NCBI RefSeq assembly: GCF_049537125.1
Contig: NZ_JBMVQY010000002.1
Span: forward strand, 668,744 to 732,743
Source of the DNA: Limisphaera sp026417315
Lineage (GTDB): Bacteria > Verrucomicrobiota > Verrucomicrobiia > Limisphaerales > Limisphaeraceae
Length of the DNA stretch: 64,000 nucleotides
Direction: 5' to 3'
The position numbers were made by a program, and so were the translations under genes. The notes under the pieces were generated by a model that saw only the letters and a list, made by a program, of their open reading frames with translations, was not told where the DNA came from and searched no databases. Positions 16,164-25,570 of this stretch are shown in pieces. Numbering within the stretch: the first letter of the stretch is position 1; each line of letters starts with the position of its first letter.

Positions 16164-16772
16164 ATGGCTCGCTATACCGGCCCACGCGTTCGCATCAGTC
16201 GCCGATTCGGCATCCCGATCTTCGGCGATTCCAAATACCTCGAGCGTCGCAATTATCCGCCCGGTGTCCACGGACCCAAGGCGCGTCGCAAACTCACCGA
16301 CTACGCCCTGGGTCTGATGGAGAAGCAGAAGCTCCGCTATTATTACGGCCTCCAGGAACGTCAGTTCCGCCGGGTCTATGAACAGGCGTTGCGCCGCCGG
16401 GGCGTCACGGGCGAAACCATGCTCCAGATCCTCGAAATGCGGCTGGACAACGTGGTCTATCGGCTGGGCTTTGCCCCCACGCGCCCGGCCGCCCGGCAGA
16501 TGGTCACCCACGGCCATATCCGCGTCAACGGCCGCAAGGTCAACATCCCCTCCTATGCCGTGAAGGTCAACGACGTCATCGAGCCAAAAGACTCCGACGT
16601 ATCCCGCCAGCTGGTCAGCCGCGGCCTGGAGAACTCCACCGGTCGCCCGGTCCCCGACTGGCTCTCGGTCAACCGGGACGCGCTCCGCGGCGTGGTCATG
16701 CGCGTGCCCACCCGCGACGAGATCCAGCCCATTGCCAACGAGCAGGCGGTTGTGGAATTTTACTCCCGCTAA
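16164..16772 (+). CDS. rpsD: 30S ribosomal protein S4
   Basis: The product has 202 residues. The N-terminus MARYTGPRVRISRRFG and the S4 RNA-binding domain (RLDNVVYRLGFAPTRPAARQMVTHGHIRVNG) are diagnostic. The four N-terminal zinc cysteines of some S4 proteins are absent, so this is the zinc-free form. S4 nucleates assembly of the 16S 5' domain and in E. coli represses the alpha operon. It is followed by a 107-base gap before rpoA. Confidence 0.97.
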   Translation: MARYTGPRVRISRRFGIPIFGDSKYLERRNYPPGVHGPKARRKLTDYALGLMEKQKLRYYYGLQERQFRRVYEQALRRRGVTGETMLQILEMRLDNVVYRLGFAPTRPAARQMVTHGHIRVNGRKVNIPSYAVKVNDVIEPKDSDVSRQLVSRGLENSTGRPVPDWLSVNRDALRGVVMRVPTRDEIQPIANEQAVVEFYSR

Positions 16773-16879
16773 ACCCGAACCCGGCTCCGCGGGTGCGGAG
16801 CCATGCAATTATACGGGCCCGACCCTGCGCGGGAGCGGGGTCGTGGTCAGGTTAAAATTGCAGAAAGGAAACAGACACC

Positions 16880-17902
16880 ATGCCGGTCCGACTGGGACGA
16901 TTCGAAATGCCGAAGCGGTTGGTCAAGGACGAGGCCACCGCCACGGCCACGTACGCCAAATTCACCGCCGAACCCTTCGAAACCGGGTACGGCCATACTC
17001 TGGGGAACTCCTTGCGCCGCGTGCTGCTCTCCTCCCTCGAGGGCGCGGCCATCACCTCCGTTAAAATCGACGGCGCTTTGCACGAATTCTCCACCATCGA
17101 TGGCGTCATCGAGGACGTCACCGACATCGTACTCAACCTCAAAAAAATCAAATTCAAGGCCCATACCCGTGACCCGCAGACCCTCCTGCTCTCCGTTCAC
17201 AAGGAGGGCCCCGTGGTCGCCGGAGACATCCAGCTCAACCAGAACGTCGAGCTGGTGAATCCCGAACAACACATCTGCACGCTGGCCAAAAAGAAGAAAT
17301 TCGAGATGGAGCTGGAAGTAAAGGTGGGGCGCGGATTCTGCCCCGGCGACGAAAACAAAAAGCCCGGCCAGCCCATCGGCGTCATCGCCATCGACTCCAT
17401 CTTCTCCCCCGTCACCCGCGTCCGCTACACGGTCGAGGCCGCCCGCGTCGGGCAAAAGACCGATTACGACCGGCTGATTCTCGAAATCTGGACCGACGGC
17501 CGCATCTCCCCGGACGATGCCCTCGTCCAGGCTTCGGCCATCCTCCAGCGGCACCTCGACGTCTTCGTGGGCTACGACAAGAATGCCGTCCAATTCGAGG
17601 AGACCACCGAGAAACAGGACGAGGAACGCCAGCGGCTCAAGAAACTGCTCAACATGAGCGTCAACGAAATCGAGCTGAGCGTTCGCGCCGCCAACTGCCT
17701 CAACAACGCCAACATCACCACCGTGGGGCAGCTGGCCATGAAAACCGAGCAGGAGATGCTCAAATACCGCAACTTCGGGAAAAAATCTCTCAACGAAATC
17801 AAGGAAAAACTCGCCGCTCTGGGCCTCACCCTGGGCATGACCTTCGACCCCAGCCTGCTGGAGCCGCCGAAGGATGAATCGAAGAAGTCCCTGGCCACCT
17901 GA
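16880..17902 (+). CDS. rpoA: DNA-directed RNA polymerase subunit alpha
   Basis: The product has 340 residues. The N-terminal assembly domain includes EPFETGYGHTLGNSLRRVLLSSLEGAAIT and HEFSTIDGVIEDVTDIVLNLK. The C-terminal DNA- and activator-binding domain is present (SVRAANCLNNANITTVGQLAMKTEQEMLKYRNFGKKSLNEIKEKL). An AGAAAGGA-like Shine-Dalgarno precedes ATG 16880. Length and domain order are normal. It lies between rpsD and rplQ as in most bacteria. Confidence 0.98.
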   Translation: MPVRLGRFEMPKRLVKDEATATATYAKFTAEPFETGYGHTLGNSLRRVLLSSLEGAAITSVKIDGALHEFSTIDGVIEDVTDIVLNLKKIKFKAHTRDPQTLLLSVHKEGPVVAGDIQLNQNVELVNPEQHICTLAKKKKFEMELEVKVGRGFCPGDENKKPGQPIGVIAIDSIFSPVTRVRYTVEAARVGQKTDYDRLILEIWTDGRISPDDALVQASAILQRHLDVFVGYDKNAVQFEETTEKQDEERQRLKKLLNMSVNEIELSVRAANCLNNANITTVGQLAMKTEQEMLKYRNFGKKSLNEIKEKLAALGLTLGMTFDPSLLEPPKDESKKSLAT

Positions 17903-17931
17903 GCGGCCGCGGCCCGCCACTTTCCCGGCTT

Positions 17932-18369
17932 ATGCGACACCGTAAACGCACGGCCAAACTCGGTCGGACCTCCGAGCATCGGAATCGAATGCTCGCCAGC
18001 CTGGTCTGCAGTCTCATTCGGCACAACCGCATCGTGACCACCCTGGCCAAGGCCAAAGCCGCCCGTTCGGTGGCTGAAAAACTGGTGACCCTTTGCAAGA
18101 AGGGCACCCTGCACGCACGACGCCTGGCCAGCGCGCGACTCTACCAGGACGAGGAAGCCTGCCGCATCCTCTTCAAACAGATCGCTCCGCACTTCAAATC
18201 CCGCCCCGGCGGCTATACCCGCATCATCAAGCTGGGACAACGCCGCGGCGACGCCGCGCAGCAGGCCATCCTCGAATGGGTCGAACTGCCCCAGGCACCG
18301 GCTCCGACCGAGGGCCAGACTCAGGGAGCCCAACAAGCGGCGCCGGCCGAAGCCGCGGCCAAGACTTGA
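17932..18369 (+). CDS. rplQ: 50S ribosomal protein L17 with low-complexity C-terminal tail
   Basis: The product has 145 residues. The L17 core MRHRKRTAKLGRTSEHRNRMLASLVCSLIRHNRIVTTLAKAKAAR is unmistakable, and PGGYTRIIKLGQRRGDAAQQAILEWVE ends the conserved part. About 27 extra residues rich in Ala, Gln and Pro follow, a third ribosomal protein in this operon with such an add-on. It is the last gene of the block and is followed by a good terminator. Confidence 0.97.
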   Translation: MRHRKRTAKLGRTSEHRNRMLASLVCSLIRHNRIVTTLAKAKAARSVAEKLVTLCKKGTLHARRLASARLYQDEEACRILFKQIAPHFKSRPGGYTRIIKLGQRRGDAAQQAILEWVELPQAPAPTEGQTQGAQQAAPAEAAAKT

Positions 18370-18411
18370 GCCGCGGCCGTCACCGGCCCTTCTTCGAGAA
18401 CCGCTTCGCAA

Positions 18412-18456
18412 CCGCCCGCTCACGCTCGGCAGCGTGCCGCGGGCGGCCTGTTTTAC
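18412..18456 (+). terminator. Rho-independent terminator of the ribosomal/rpoA operon
   Basis: Arms CCGCCCGC (18412-18419) and GCGGGCGG (18439-18446) pair perfectly. They enclose an inner stem CACGCT/AGCGTG with a CGGC loop, followed by CCTGTTTTA. It lies 43 bases after the rplQ stop. Confidence 0.75.
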
Positions 18457-19405
18457 ACCAAGGCCGGCCCGGGCTCACTGCCTCGTCTTTTCCTTCGCAC
18501 GCCGCTCCTCGCAGGGAACCCACCGAGTGGACGAGGTTGAGGGGGACCCGGGCCAAAGTTGGGTTCCTCGATGGTTCCGAGCTGGGCCGATTCGCAGCGG
18601 GCGTTCCCGTCTCGTGCCCTGGTTGGGTCACTCGGGTCCTGAAGGAGCGCCGGGTACAGGCCCGCCCTGCTCCGGAAAACCCGTGGGCCGACGACACCAC
18701 CGGTCCTTGCCGGAAGTGCCGAGGCCGCAGCTCAGGGAGTGGTCGGCGACGTCCGAACGACACCAAAGCGCGAAGGCGCCGGGTGCCCGACAAATCCGGT
18801 GACACCCGGCCCGCCAGCCGGCTCCCCGGATCATGGCTCTGGACGGCGGGAAATGGCCGGCATTGCTCCTGACCGCTTCGCCGGGGGATTACGGTGTGGA
18901 ATCTGGATTTTGCGCTCTCCGCCCGCGGCCTGGATGCTGACCCGGAGGGCAGGACGTACCCGACTTCTCCCAATGCGCGGTTGGAACGGCCTTGACCTTG
19001 CGAGCGAAGACGAGAATAAAGGTCGTGATGAAGCCCAGAAGGCAGGTGAATGTTGTCCTGCCGGCATTTCAAATGGGGTCGCGAGGTGCATCCGGATGGA
19101 ACGCGCCCCCTGCGCAAATGGTACAGGCTACAAAGTTACGACTTATGCGACGGAGATCGGGCTCCCCCGTTTGGCGGCCGCAGCAGGAATGCAGGGGTCC
19201 CCGCCGCCAGGGTGAGGGCGTCGGCCGCGCGTCCAACCTCGTGGCCATGCCTGCGTTTCATTGCCGGCGGTGTGTATTTGATTCTGAAGCATTCCGTGAC
19301 CATGGCGCGGAAAGTTGAGAGCCGGCGCGGCCGGGTTACCCCGATGGCCGCAGTCCAGGTCTTGGACCATGCCGGTTGGCCGGTCCTGACGGTGATTGCA
19401 AGTCG
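18457..19405 (+). other. Non-genic stretch after the ribosomal operon
   Basis: Only scattered short frames without recognisable protein sequence are present on either strand. I see no tRNA, transposase fragment or repeat. The promoter of the SRPBCC gene at 19406 is presumably near the right end but I cannot point to convincing boxes. Confidence 0.45.
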
Positions 19406-20368
19406 ATGCGCCTGACAAAAACCTCGCGGGTTGCCGCTTCGGTCCTCCCGGCGTGTGGGGTCGGGCTGGGCGGGGTTTATCTCGCCATCAGGGTGTTTCC
19501 TTCCTACAGCTGGGCGCTGTTTGTTGGCACTCCGTTTCTGGTTTCGTTCGTGGCCGCTTTGCTCCATGGCTGGACCGGCCCGACCACATGGCGCGCGGCC
19601 TATGGGATTGCCCTGTTATCCATTCTGTTGTTGGGTGCCCTGATCGTTTGTTTTGCCCTGGATGGGCTCATTTGCGTTCTCATGGCGCTCCCGATGGCCG
19701 TGCTCGTCGCATTCCCGGGTTCCGCCGTCGGATACCTGGTGGGAAAGCGCCTCGGCAGGGGGACGGCCTGTGCGGCCGCGGTCCTCGTGATGGGCGCAGC
19801 CCCCGGCCTCGTTGCCTTTGAGAGTCACCGGCCTGCGACGCCGCGCCTGCATGAAGTGACCACCCGGGTGGAAGTGCGGGCCCCGATTCAGTCCGTTTGG
19901 GATGAGGTCATTGCGTTTGACAAGATTGATGAGCCGCCAAAAGGATGGTTCCGGCTGGGGATTGCATATCCCGTGGAGGCGAGGATTGAAGGAGACGGCC
20001 CCGGTGCGCTGCGATATTGCGTTTTTTCCACCGGGGCCTTCCTGGAGCGCATCACCCGGTGGGAGGCTCCGGTCGCTTTGGAATTCGACGTGATCTCGAA
20101 TCCACCTCCGCTCCAGGAACTTTCGCCCTGGGGCAGGATCGAAGCGCCCCATGCTGCCGGGGCTTTCAGCGCTGAACGGGGAGTGTTCCGGCTCTGCGAG
20201 GCGAATGGCGAAACAGTTCTCGAGGGCACCACATGGTACAGGCAGAACATGTCCCCGGGGCTGTACTGGCGAAACATTTCGGACCTTGTGATCCACGCGA
20301 TCCATCGCCGGGTCCTCGAGCAGATCAAAAAACGCGCGGAGGAGAAATACGGGCGACACGAGCAGTAA
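19406..20368 (+). CDS. Membrane protein with C-terminal SRPBCC (START-like) domain, function unknown
   Basis: The predicted protein has 320 residues. Residues 1-145 contain about four hydrophobic segments (for example GIALLSILLLGALIVCFALDG). From about residue 150 a soluble domain follows whose start, TTRVEVRAPIQSVWDEVIAFDKI, is typical of polyketide-cyclase/SRPBCC ligand-binding folds. It continues with LEFDVISNPPP and NGETVLEGTTWYRQNMSPGLYW and ends in an amphipathic helix. ATG 19406 is preferred over the TTG/ATG 30 bases upstream because it puts a basic n-region directly before the first hydrophobic stretch. No operon partner. Such proteins may bind hydrophobic ligands; no specific function can be assigned. 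Confidence 0.75.
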   Translation: MRLTKTSRVAASVLPACGVGLGGVYLAIRVFPSYSWALFVGTPFLVSFVAALLHGWTGPTTWRAAYGIALLSILLLGALIVCFALDGLICVLMALPMAVLVAFPGSAVGYLVGKRLGRGTACAAAVLVMGAAPGLVAFESHRPATPRLHEVTTRVEVRAPIQSVWDEVIAFDKIDEPPKGWFRLGIAYPVEARIEGDGPGALRYCVFSTGAFLERITRWEAPVALEFDVISNPPPLQELSPWGRIEAPHAAGAFSAERGVFRLCEANGETVLEGTTWYRQNMSPGLYWRNISDLVIHAIHRRVLEQIKKRAEEKYGRHEQ

Positions 20369-20768
20369 CAGAGGCTCGATGGAGACCGGGGACCTGAGAT
20401 TCGTGCCCGACCCCGCGTTTCGGCCGGAACATGGGGGAGCTGACTGGAGCGACCACGTTGCGGTGCGCAGATACCTCTGAGGTTTGGACCCGGGGGAGAC
20501 CTTGGAGGGCCGGGTGACGTGGGCCGGCTGCTGTGAGTGCGGGTGGCCGGTGCTCCGCCATTGGGTACGCATTCTGTGACCTGCGGCGGCAAAGGCAATG
20601 TCCGGCAGCTGGGTGCTGCGGCCGCCGGCACCGAGACCTCCTCCTGGGAATACGGCCCTTTGGGCAAGCTTCTGCGGCAGACTTACTCCGCTGCTCCGGC
20701 ACATCCGAGTCAGCGGGGGCCAAGGAGCCCGGCTTGACGCACCGGGCGCTACCACCCACGATGCGGTC
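20369..20768 (+). other. Non-genic stretch between SRPBCC and FG-GAP genes
   Basis: No supported coding frame, RNA or repeat is seen. A frame continuous with the next gene extends upstream to 20598, but its sequence is not protein-like and it lacks a signal peptide. Confidence 0.45.
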
Positions 20769-22088
20769 ATGCACAAGACCCTGTGGGTATGGTTCAGTTG
20801 CCTGCCGTTGGTCACAGGCCGAACTGCCGAATTCACTCTCCACACTTTCGAGAAGCGGGTTTTGACCCGAGAGTTCTGGGCCGAGGGGGCTCACGCAGCC
20901 GATTTCAATCGAGACGGCCACGTGGATGTGGTGTGCGGCCCGTACTGGTATGCGGGGCCGGACTTTGCAACGAGGTTAGCCTTCGCGCCGGCGACGAACC
21001 AGTTCACACGTCTGCGTCCGGACGGCTCCACGGAGACGGTGCCCGGATTCGAAGGCGCCCTGGGAACCCAAAATGCTTACGCGGATGTGTTCCTGACCTT
21101 TACCTGGGACCTGAACGGCGATGGCTGGCCGGATGTGTTGCACATGCCGCACCCCGGTTTGGAAGCGTGGTGGTATGAAAACCCCGGGCGGGCCGATCGT
21201 CCCTGGCGCCGTTACCTCGCCTACGACAATGTCGAGGGCGAGTCTCCGGGATTTGCCGACATCACAGGTGACGGTCGGCCCGAGATCGTCTGTTTTTCGC
21301 GGGGATTCCTGGGGTACGTGGAAGTCAATTGGCAGCAACCGACCCAGACCTGGCGCTTCGTTCCCATAAGTCCCAAGGGCGAGTGGGGTCGGTACACCCA
21401 CGGTCTGGGGTGCGGAGATATCAATGGGGACGGGCGCATGGATCTGGTGGAAAAGGATGGCTGGTGGGAACAACCCGGCTCCCTGGAGGGCCGGCCGGTG
21501 TGGCGTCGGCATCCGGCCACTTTTGGCCGGGGCGGGGCGCAGATGTTGGTATTCGACGTCAACGGGGATGGCTGGAACGACGTGGTGACCTCGCTGCATG
21601 CGCACGAGTACGGGCTGGCCTGGTTCGAACAAGTGCGCGTGGAGGGTCGGATCGAGTGGCGCGAACACCGGATCACGGGAGAACAGCCCGCGGACAATCC
21701 GTACGGAGTGAAGTTTTCCCAGGCACACGCGTTGGCTGCCGTGGACATGGACCGGGACGGGCTCATGGACTTTGTCACCGGCAAACGGTTCTGGGCGCAC
21801 GGACCCACGGGGGATCCGGAACCGAACGCCCCCGCGGTGCTTTACTGGTTCCGCCTGGTTCGGCCCGCGGGGGGCAAGCCGTATTTCGAACCGCACTTGA
21901 TCGATGCCGACTCCGGCGTGGGCACGCAGGTGACGGTCACCGACCTCAACGGCGATGGCCTTGCAGACATCGTGGTGGGCAACAAAAAAGGCGCCTTTGT
22001 GTTTTGGCATCGTGTGCGAACGGTGTCCGAATCGGAGTGGCGTGCTGCCCAGCCACAGCCGTTGAAGCGGTCGGCTGAATCGCGCTAG
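20769..22088 (+). CDS. Secreted FG-GAP/VCBS repeat beta-propeller protein
   Basis: The predicted protein has 439 residues and starts with a signal peptide (MHKTLWVWFSCLPLVTGRTA). Seven calcium-loop motifs of the DxNxDG type recur roughly every 45-60 residues: DFNRDGHVDV, DLNGDGWPDV, DITGDGRPEI, DINGDGRMDL, DVNGDGWNDV, DMDRDGLMDF and DLNGDGLADI. This fits a seven-bladed FG-GAP propeller. ATG 20769 was chosen because it begins the signal peptide. Related proteins are abundant in Verrucomicrobiota and Planctomycetota, usually exported and of unknown ligand. It is convergent with the GH172 gene downstream. Confidence 0.85.
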   Translation: MHKTLWVWFSCLPLVTGRTAEFTLHTFEKRVLTREFWAEGAHAADFNRDGHVDVVCGPYWYAGPDFATRLAFAPATNQFTRLRPDGSTETVPGFEGALGTQNAYADVFLTFTWDLNGDGWPDVLHMPHPGLEAWWYENPGRADRPWRRYLAYDNVEGESPGFADITGDGRPEIVCFSRGFLGYVEVNWQQPTQTWRFVPISPKGEWGRYTHGLGCGDINGDGRMDLVEKDGWWEQPGSLEGRPVWRRHPATFGRGGAQMLVFDVNGDGWNDVVTSLHAHEYGLAWFEQVRVEGRIEWREHRITGEQPADNPYGVKFSQAHALAAVDMDRDGLMDFVTGKRFWAHGPTGDPEPNAPAVLYWFRLVRPAGGKPYFEPHLIDADSGVGTQVTVTDLNGDGLADIVVGNKKGAFVFWHRVRTVSESEWRAAQPQPLKRSAESR

Positions 22089-22485
22089 GCCGCTGCGGGA
22101 TTTGTGCGGCTGGGAGGGAAAGGGGCGGCGCGGGGGGAGAGCTTGCGCCGCTCGCGTTCGCCCTCCGGCCCCAGAGCGCCCAAGAAGCGCCGGATCCCCA
22201 TTGGCCGGGTTTCGCGCCGGGGTCGTCGCAAGCCCGGCTTTCTTGCTCCACGACCAGCCTTGGCTTCGGAACGCGAGAGGACGAGCCCTGTCGATTTCAG
22301 GGCCCCGCCCGAGGTGGTGCGAACGAGTCAGGGCGATTCCGGAACGATGGCAGCCGGCGACGGCGCGGCTGCGGGCGCTGCGACGGAGCTGTATCCAGTC
22401 TTCCTTGAACGTCGGCGTGCTTGCCGGGGCTTGGTAATCCCGGCGGCCCTTGGCCGGGGCGATCGGGTGGACGTTGCGAAGGGGC
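22089..22485 (+). other. Spacer between convergent genes
   Basis: No gene is supported. An inverted repeat at 22204-22238 (GCCGGG ... CCCGGC, long loop) is followed by TTTCTT and may terminate the FG-GAP gene; it is weak. Confidence 0.4.
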
Positions 22486-24540
22486 TCAGCGCGGCTCGTC
22501 GGTCGAAAGATCCTCGGACTGGCTGTCCAAGGGCGTCAGCCTTATGTAGTCCAGACCGAACAGGTATGCTGGTGCTGCCTCAGGGTTTGCACCGGCCATC
22601 TCCACGCTCAGGACGTGCGTTCCCGCGGCCAGGGCGTTTGTGCCCAGCGAAACGGGCCCGAACGGAAGGACGGCAGGGGCGTACAGGTCCACGGGGTGGC
22701 CGAGTTTTGCCCCGTTCAAGAACAATTGCACGATTCCGTAATCCGGTGCCCTGGTGAACCGGGCTTCCACCCGGTAACGTGCCGTCCTCTCCACAACCAA
22801 TTCCAGGTCCAGCCGGTCGCCCGGTTGAGCCCCGGTCCACCAGAGTTGGGCATCGTGACTCCAGTCTTCGCCCCAGCCGCTCATATCCTGTTCCCGGACC
22901 CGGCCGCGGGAGCACTCGAGAATCTTCAAGCGTTCGCCTTCCACCGCGCCGGGGATGGGCTTGTACGACGGGGCCCTGGCATATCCCACCCGGTGCTCGA
23001 GGGGCACCGGGGCGTAGGGGTCGTGACCGCCCGGCGCAAGGTACCAGTAAACGGTTGCGGCGTACAATGTGGGCCGACCATTCGAGAAGTATTTTTCGAG
23101 GTATGCCTCGAACGACTCTTGAAACGGCACTTGTTCGGCAATGTGCCAGCGGTTTACCGAGATGTGCCCCTTGTTGTTGCCATCGTTGCGGGTCTGGTTG
23201 TGATAGGCGTGCTGGAACAGGTCGGGACAACCCCACGCGTAGCCAAAGTAATCTTCCGAGCCGGTTCCGAAGGTGGACGGGAAGGGCTCTCCGTCCACGA
23301 AGAACTTTTCGTCGCCTTCGCCCCACCAGCCGCCCCGGGGATTCCAGACATGCAGCATCGCGCCCACGTAGCGGCCCCGGCCCCGGGTCTTCAACAACGG
23401 CCAGTCCAGCTCCCGGGTTGCTTCGGTGGGGAGGAATTCGTCCCGGTGCCACTTGGCGTGAAAGCGGCCGTAGGACTCGGGCGGCCGGCGCAATCGTTCC
23501 GTGAACACCTCCAGGTGGACTTTGCGTGGTTGGGCACCTTCATTGAGCAGGCGCACTTCCGCGGACCGGCCAAAGGGCATGTACCATTGGGCGTAAAACC
23601 ACCCGTCTTCGGTGAGCCCGCAGGGCAGCGAGCGATACGGGTTGGCTCCGGGGGCGGTCCCGAAAAAGTCGCCCAGCGGCGACCAGACCGCCGGTCGTGC
23701 CTCGTCGTCCCAGGTGATTTCGAGCACCAGCTCGCGCAGCGCTTCTTCGTCGGCCGGCCGGGTCAGCCCCTCGACTCGGGCGCGCAAAAACGTGATGGCT
23801 GCGGGTCCCGTGCGGCGCAGCGCATGGCCGTCCCCCGGGCCCAGGATGCCCTCGAACGTGTCCCGGCCGAGAGAGTCCTGCGGCACGCGCGGGCCACACT
23901 GCTGCAGCAACCGGTCCAGCTCCTCCAGGGCCGACCGGTCTTCCGCGCTCAACTCGCTTCGAAAGGTCGGCACGACCGTACCCTCCGGGAATGTGGTGTA
24001 AGTGAAGTGGTAGTAATCGCCCCATCCTTCCTCGGCCACGATCTTGCACGATGTCTGGTACGGGATTGGGGTGTAGTTGTTCCATCCACGCGCGGCCGTG
24101 TGGACCAGGGCAGGGCGATCAAAGGGGGCGTGCTCGCGGTTGAAGTAGCCCAGGAAGGGCAGGTCCACTGCGGGTTCCGGCGCGTCATCGAGGTAGATCC
24201 GCACCCGGCCCTGTTTGGGCGACGCGGACCACATGCGCCAGAGGACGCCCGGGCCTTTCATCTCGGCCAGCACCTGGAGATTTCCTTCCCGACGGATCAC
24301 GCCGTGGCCGTCCGCGTTGGCGTGCCAGTCGAGAAATCGTCCCGTGGCCGGTTCGATCCGGCTGCGGCGATCGTAACTGGACCATTGGGTGGTGCGCTCT
24401 CCGGCTTGGGGCAGCGTGGCGAGGTGCTCCAAATCCACGAGGCGACGCACCAGGTCCGGATAAGTGAGCGATTGGGCTGCGGCTGTTCCGATCAGCGGTC
24501 CCAGGATCAGCAGGGCCATCGCTTGGCACAGCGTCCGCAT
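22486..24540 (-). CDS. Secreted DUF2961 / GH172-family protein with C-terminal beta-sandwich domain
   Basis: The predicted protein has 684 residues with a signal peptide (MRTLCQAMALLILGPLIGTAAA). The DUF2961 region is recognised by EMKGPGVLWRMWSASP (about 93-108), IYLDDAPEPAVDLPF, GEGDEKFFVDGEPFPS and GTGSEDYFGYAWG (425-437). Glu429 is a candidate catalytic residue in the family. Characterised GH172 members act on arabinofuranosides or fructofuranosides. A C-terminal region (about 560-675) has the pattern of a lectin-like beta-sandwich (LDLELVVERTARYRVEARF). ATG 24540 was chosen at the signal peptide; an open frame extends 270 bases upstream without a secretion signal. It stands alone on the minus strand. 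Confidence 0.85.
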   Translation of the reverse strand: MRTLCQAMALLILGPLIGTAAAQSLTYPDLVRRLVDLEHLATLPQAGERTTQWSSYDRRSRIEPATGRFLDWHANADGHGVIRREGNLQVLAEMKGPGVLWRMWSASPKQGRVRIYLDDAPEPAVDLPFLGYFNREHAPFDRPALVHTAARGWNNYTPIPYQTSCKIVAEEGWGDYYHFTYTTFPEGTVVPTFRSELSAEDRSALEELDRLLQQCGPRVPQDSLGRDTFEGILGPGDGHALRRTGPAAITFLRARVEGLTRPADEEALRELVLEITWDDEARPAVWSPLGDFFGTAPGANPYRSLPCGLTEDGWFYAQWYMPFGRSAEVRLLNEGAQPRKVHLEVFTERLRRPPESYGRFHAKWHRDEFLPTEATRELDWPLLKTRGRGRYVGAMLHVWNPRGGWWGEGDEKFFVDGEPFPSTFGTGSEDYFGYAWGCPDLFQHAYHNQTRNDGNNKGHISVNRWHIAEQVPFQESFEAYLEKYFSNGRPTLYAATVYWYLAPGGHDPYAPVPLEHRVGYARAPSYKPIPGAVEGERLKILECSRGRVREQDMSGWGEDWSHDAQLWWTGAQPGDRLDLELVVERTARYRVEARFTRAPDYGIVQLFLNGAKLGHPVDLYAPAVLPFGPVSLGTNALAAGTHVLSVEMAGANPEAAPAYLFGLDYIRLTPLDSQSEDLSTDEPR

Positions 24541-25126
24541 TCGCCGGGTCCCGGGGCGGTGGCGGCCGTTGCTGAGGCCGCAAACACTGCGCCAAGAGAT
24601 CTCACCCGGCCGTCTGGCCGAGCCCGGAGAGGCGAGGTCCGGCAATGGTGGAGCGTGGGAATGGCAGGGCTCGAAAGATGAGGGCCTTCGCCCGGCCGGG
24701 CGGTCGGGGCGCTCGTGCGCAGCATCCCTCGCGTCCGTGGGAACTGTTCGGAATGACGGATCCGTTCGTGTCACCTCGTCGTCAAAGGCTCGTTTCCGGG
24801 GACCCGCCAACGCCCGGGTGCATCGTGAGATTTGCTGCGCTGCGCATCGAGATCAGAAGCCGGCAGAGCGAAACAACTTGTGCACTTCCAACCTGTCCGG
24901 CCCTTGAGGGGGCCGGGTGCCACCGGGTTCGTCCGTCCGTCGGCGCCTGCCCAGGCTGATGCCGCGTCAAGGGCGATGACCACTGCCTGCGCTGGGGCCG
25001 CAACGCTGCAGGGGAACGTCCATCACCTCTTCAGCCCACCGGATTCGCTTGGCCATGAACCCCGGCGCAGGGGCCTCCTTCGATCCCGTGCGTCCCGGCC
25101 GCCACAAGCGCCGGAGTCGAGGGGAC
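24541..25126 (-). other. Non-genic stretch upstream of the GH172 gene
   Basis: No recognisable protein, RNA or repeat is seen. It holds the presumed promoter of the minus-strand GH172 gene and the 3' flank of the thioredoxin-like gene. Confidence 0.4.
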
Positions 25127-25570
25127 TCATGGCGCGTTGGGCAGACGAAGCTTCTGTTTTACAAGCGCGAAACCACCGCCGCCGTACCCCACCATGCGGG
25201 CCACCTCTTTGCCTTGCGGATCGAGCAGGACCAGCGTGGGAAACCCTTCCACCTTGTACTGTTTTTGCAGTTTGCGGTTGGCGCTCTTGCGGGCCTCGGA
25301 TTGGGCCTTTTGCCGCGGGAAATCGAGCTCGACCAGGACCAGGTGTTTGGTTGCGTAATCGGCGAATTCCTTCGTGGACAGGACTTCTTTCTGCAGCTTG
25401 ATGCAAAAGCCGCACCAGTCGGAACCGGTGAAGTTGATCAGCACATGCTTGTTTTCGGCCTTTGCCTTCTTCAGGGCCTCCGGCAGATCTTCGAGCCAAA
25501 CCGACTGAGCGGTCACGGTGAATGCCACCAGAGGGAGCCATCCGGCGAGTACGGCGAGCAGTCTTTTCAT
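25127..25570 (-). CDS. Exported thioredoxin-fold protein
   Basis: The predicted protein has 147 residues: signal peptide (MKRLLAVLAGWLPLVAFTVTAQ) followed by a thioredoxin-like domain with the redox motif WCGFC (Cys53, Cys56) inside VLINFTGSDWCGFC. The cis-Pro region is QYKVEGFPTLVLLDPQGKEVAR. It is of the short DUF255/thioredoxin_7-like type, probably a periplasmic disulfide reductase. ATG 25570 has an AAGGA Shine-Dalgarno about 7 bases upstream; the frame continues upstream but lacks protein character. No operon partner. Confidence 0.88.
   Translation of the reverse strand: MKRLLAVLAGWLPLVAFTVTAQSVWLEDLPEALKKAKAENKHVLINFTGSDWCGFCIKLQKEVLSTKEFADYATKHLVLVELDFPRQKAQSEARKSANRKLQKQYKVEGFPTLVLLDPQGKEVARMVGYGGGGFALVKQKLRLPNAP

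Noticed and set aside
22450..24681. 743-codon plus-strand frame
   Set aside because: It is antisense to the GH172 gene, whose family motifs and signal peptide lie on the minus strand.
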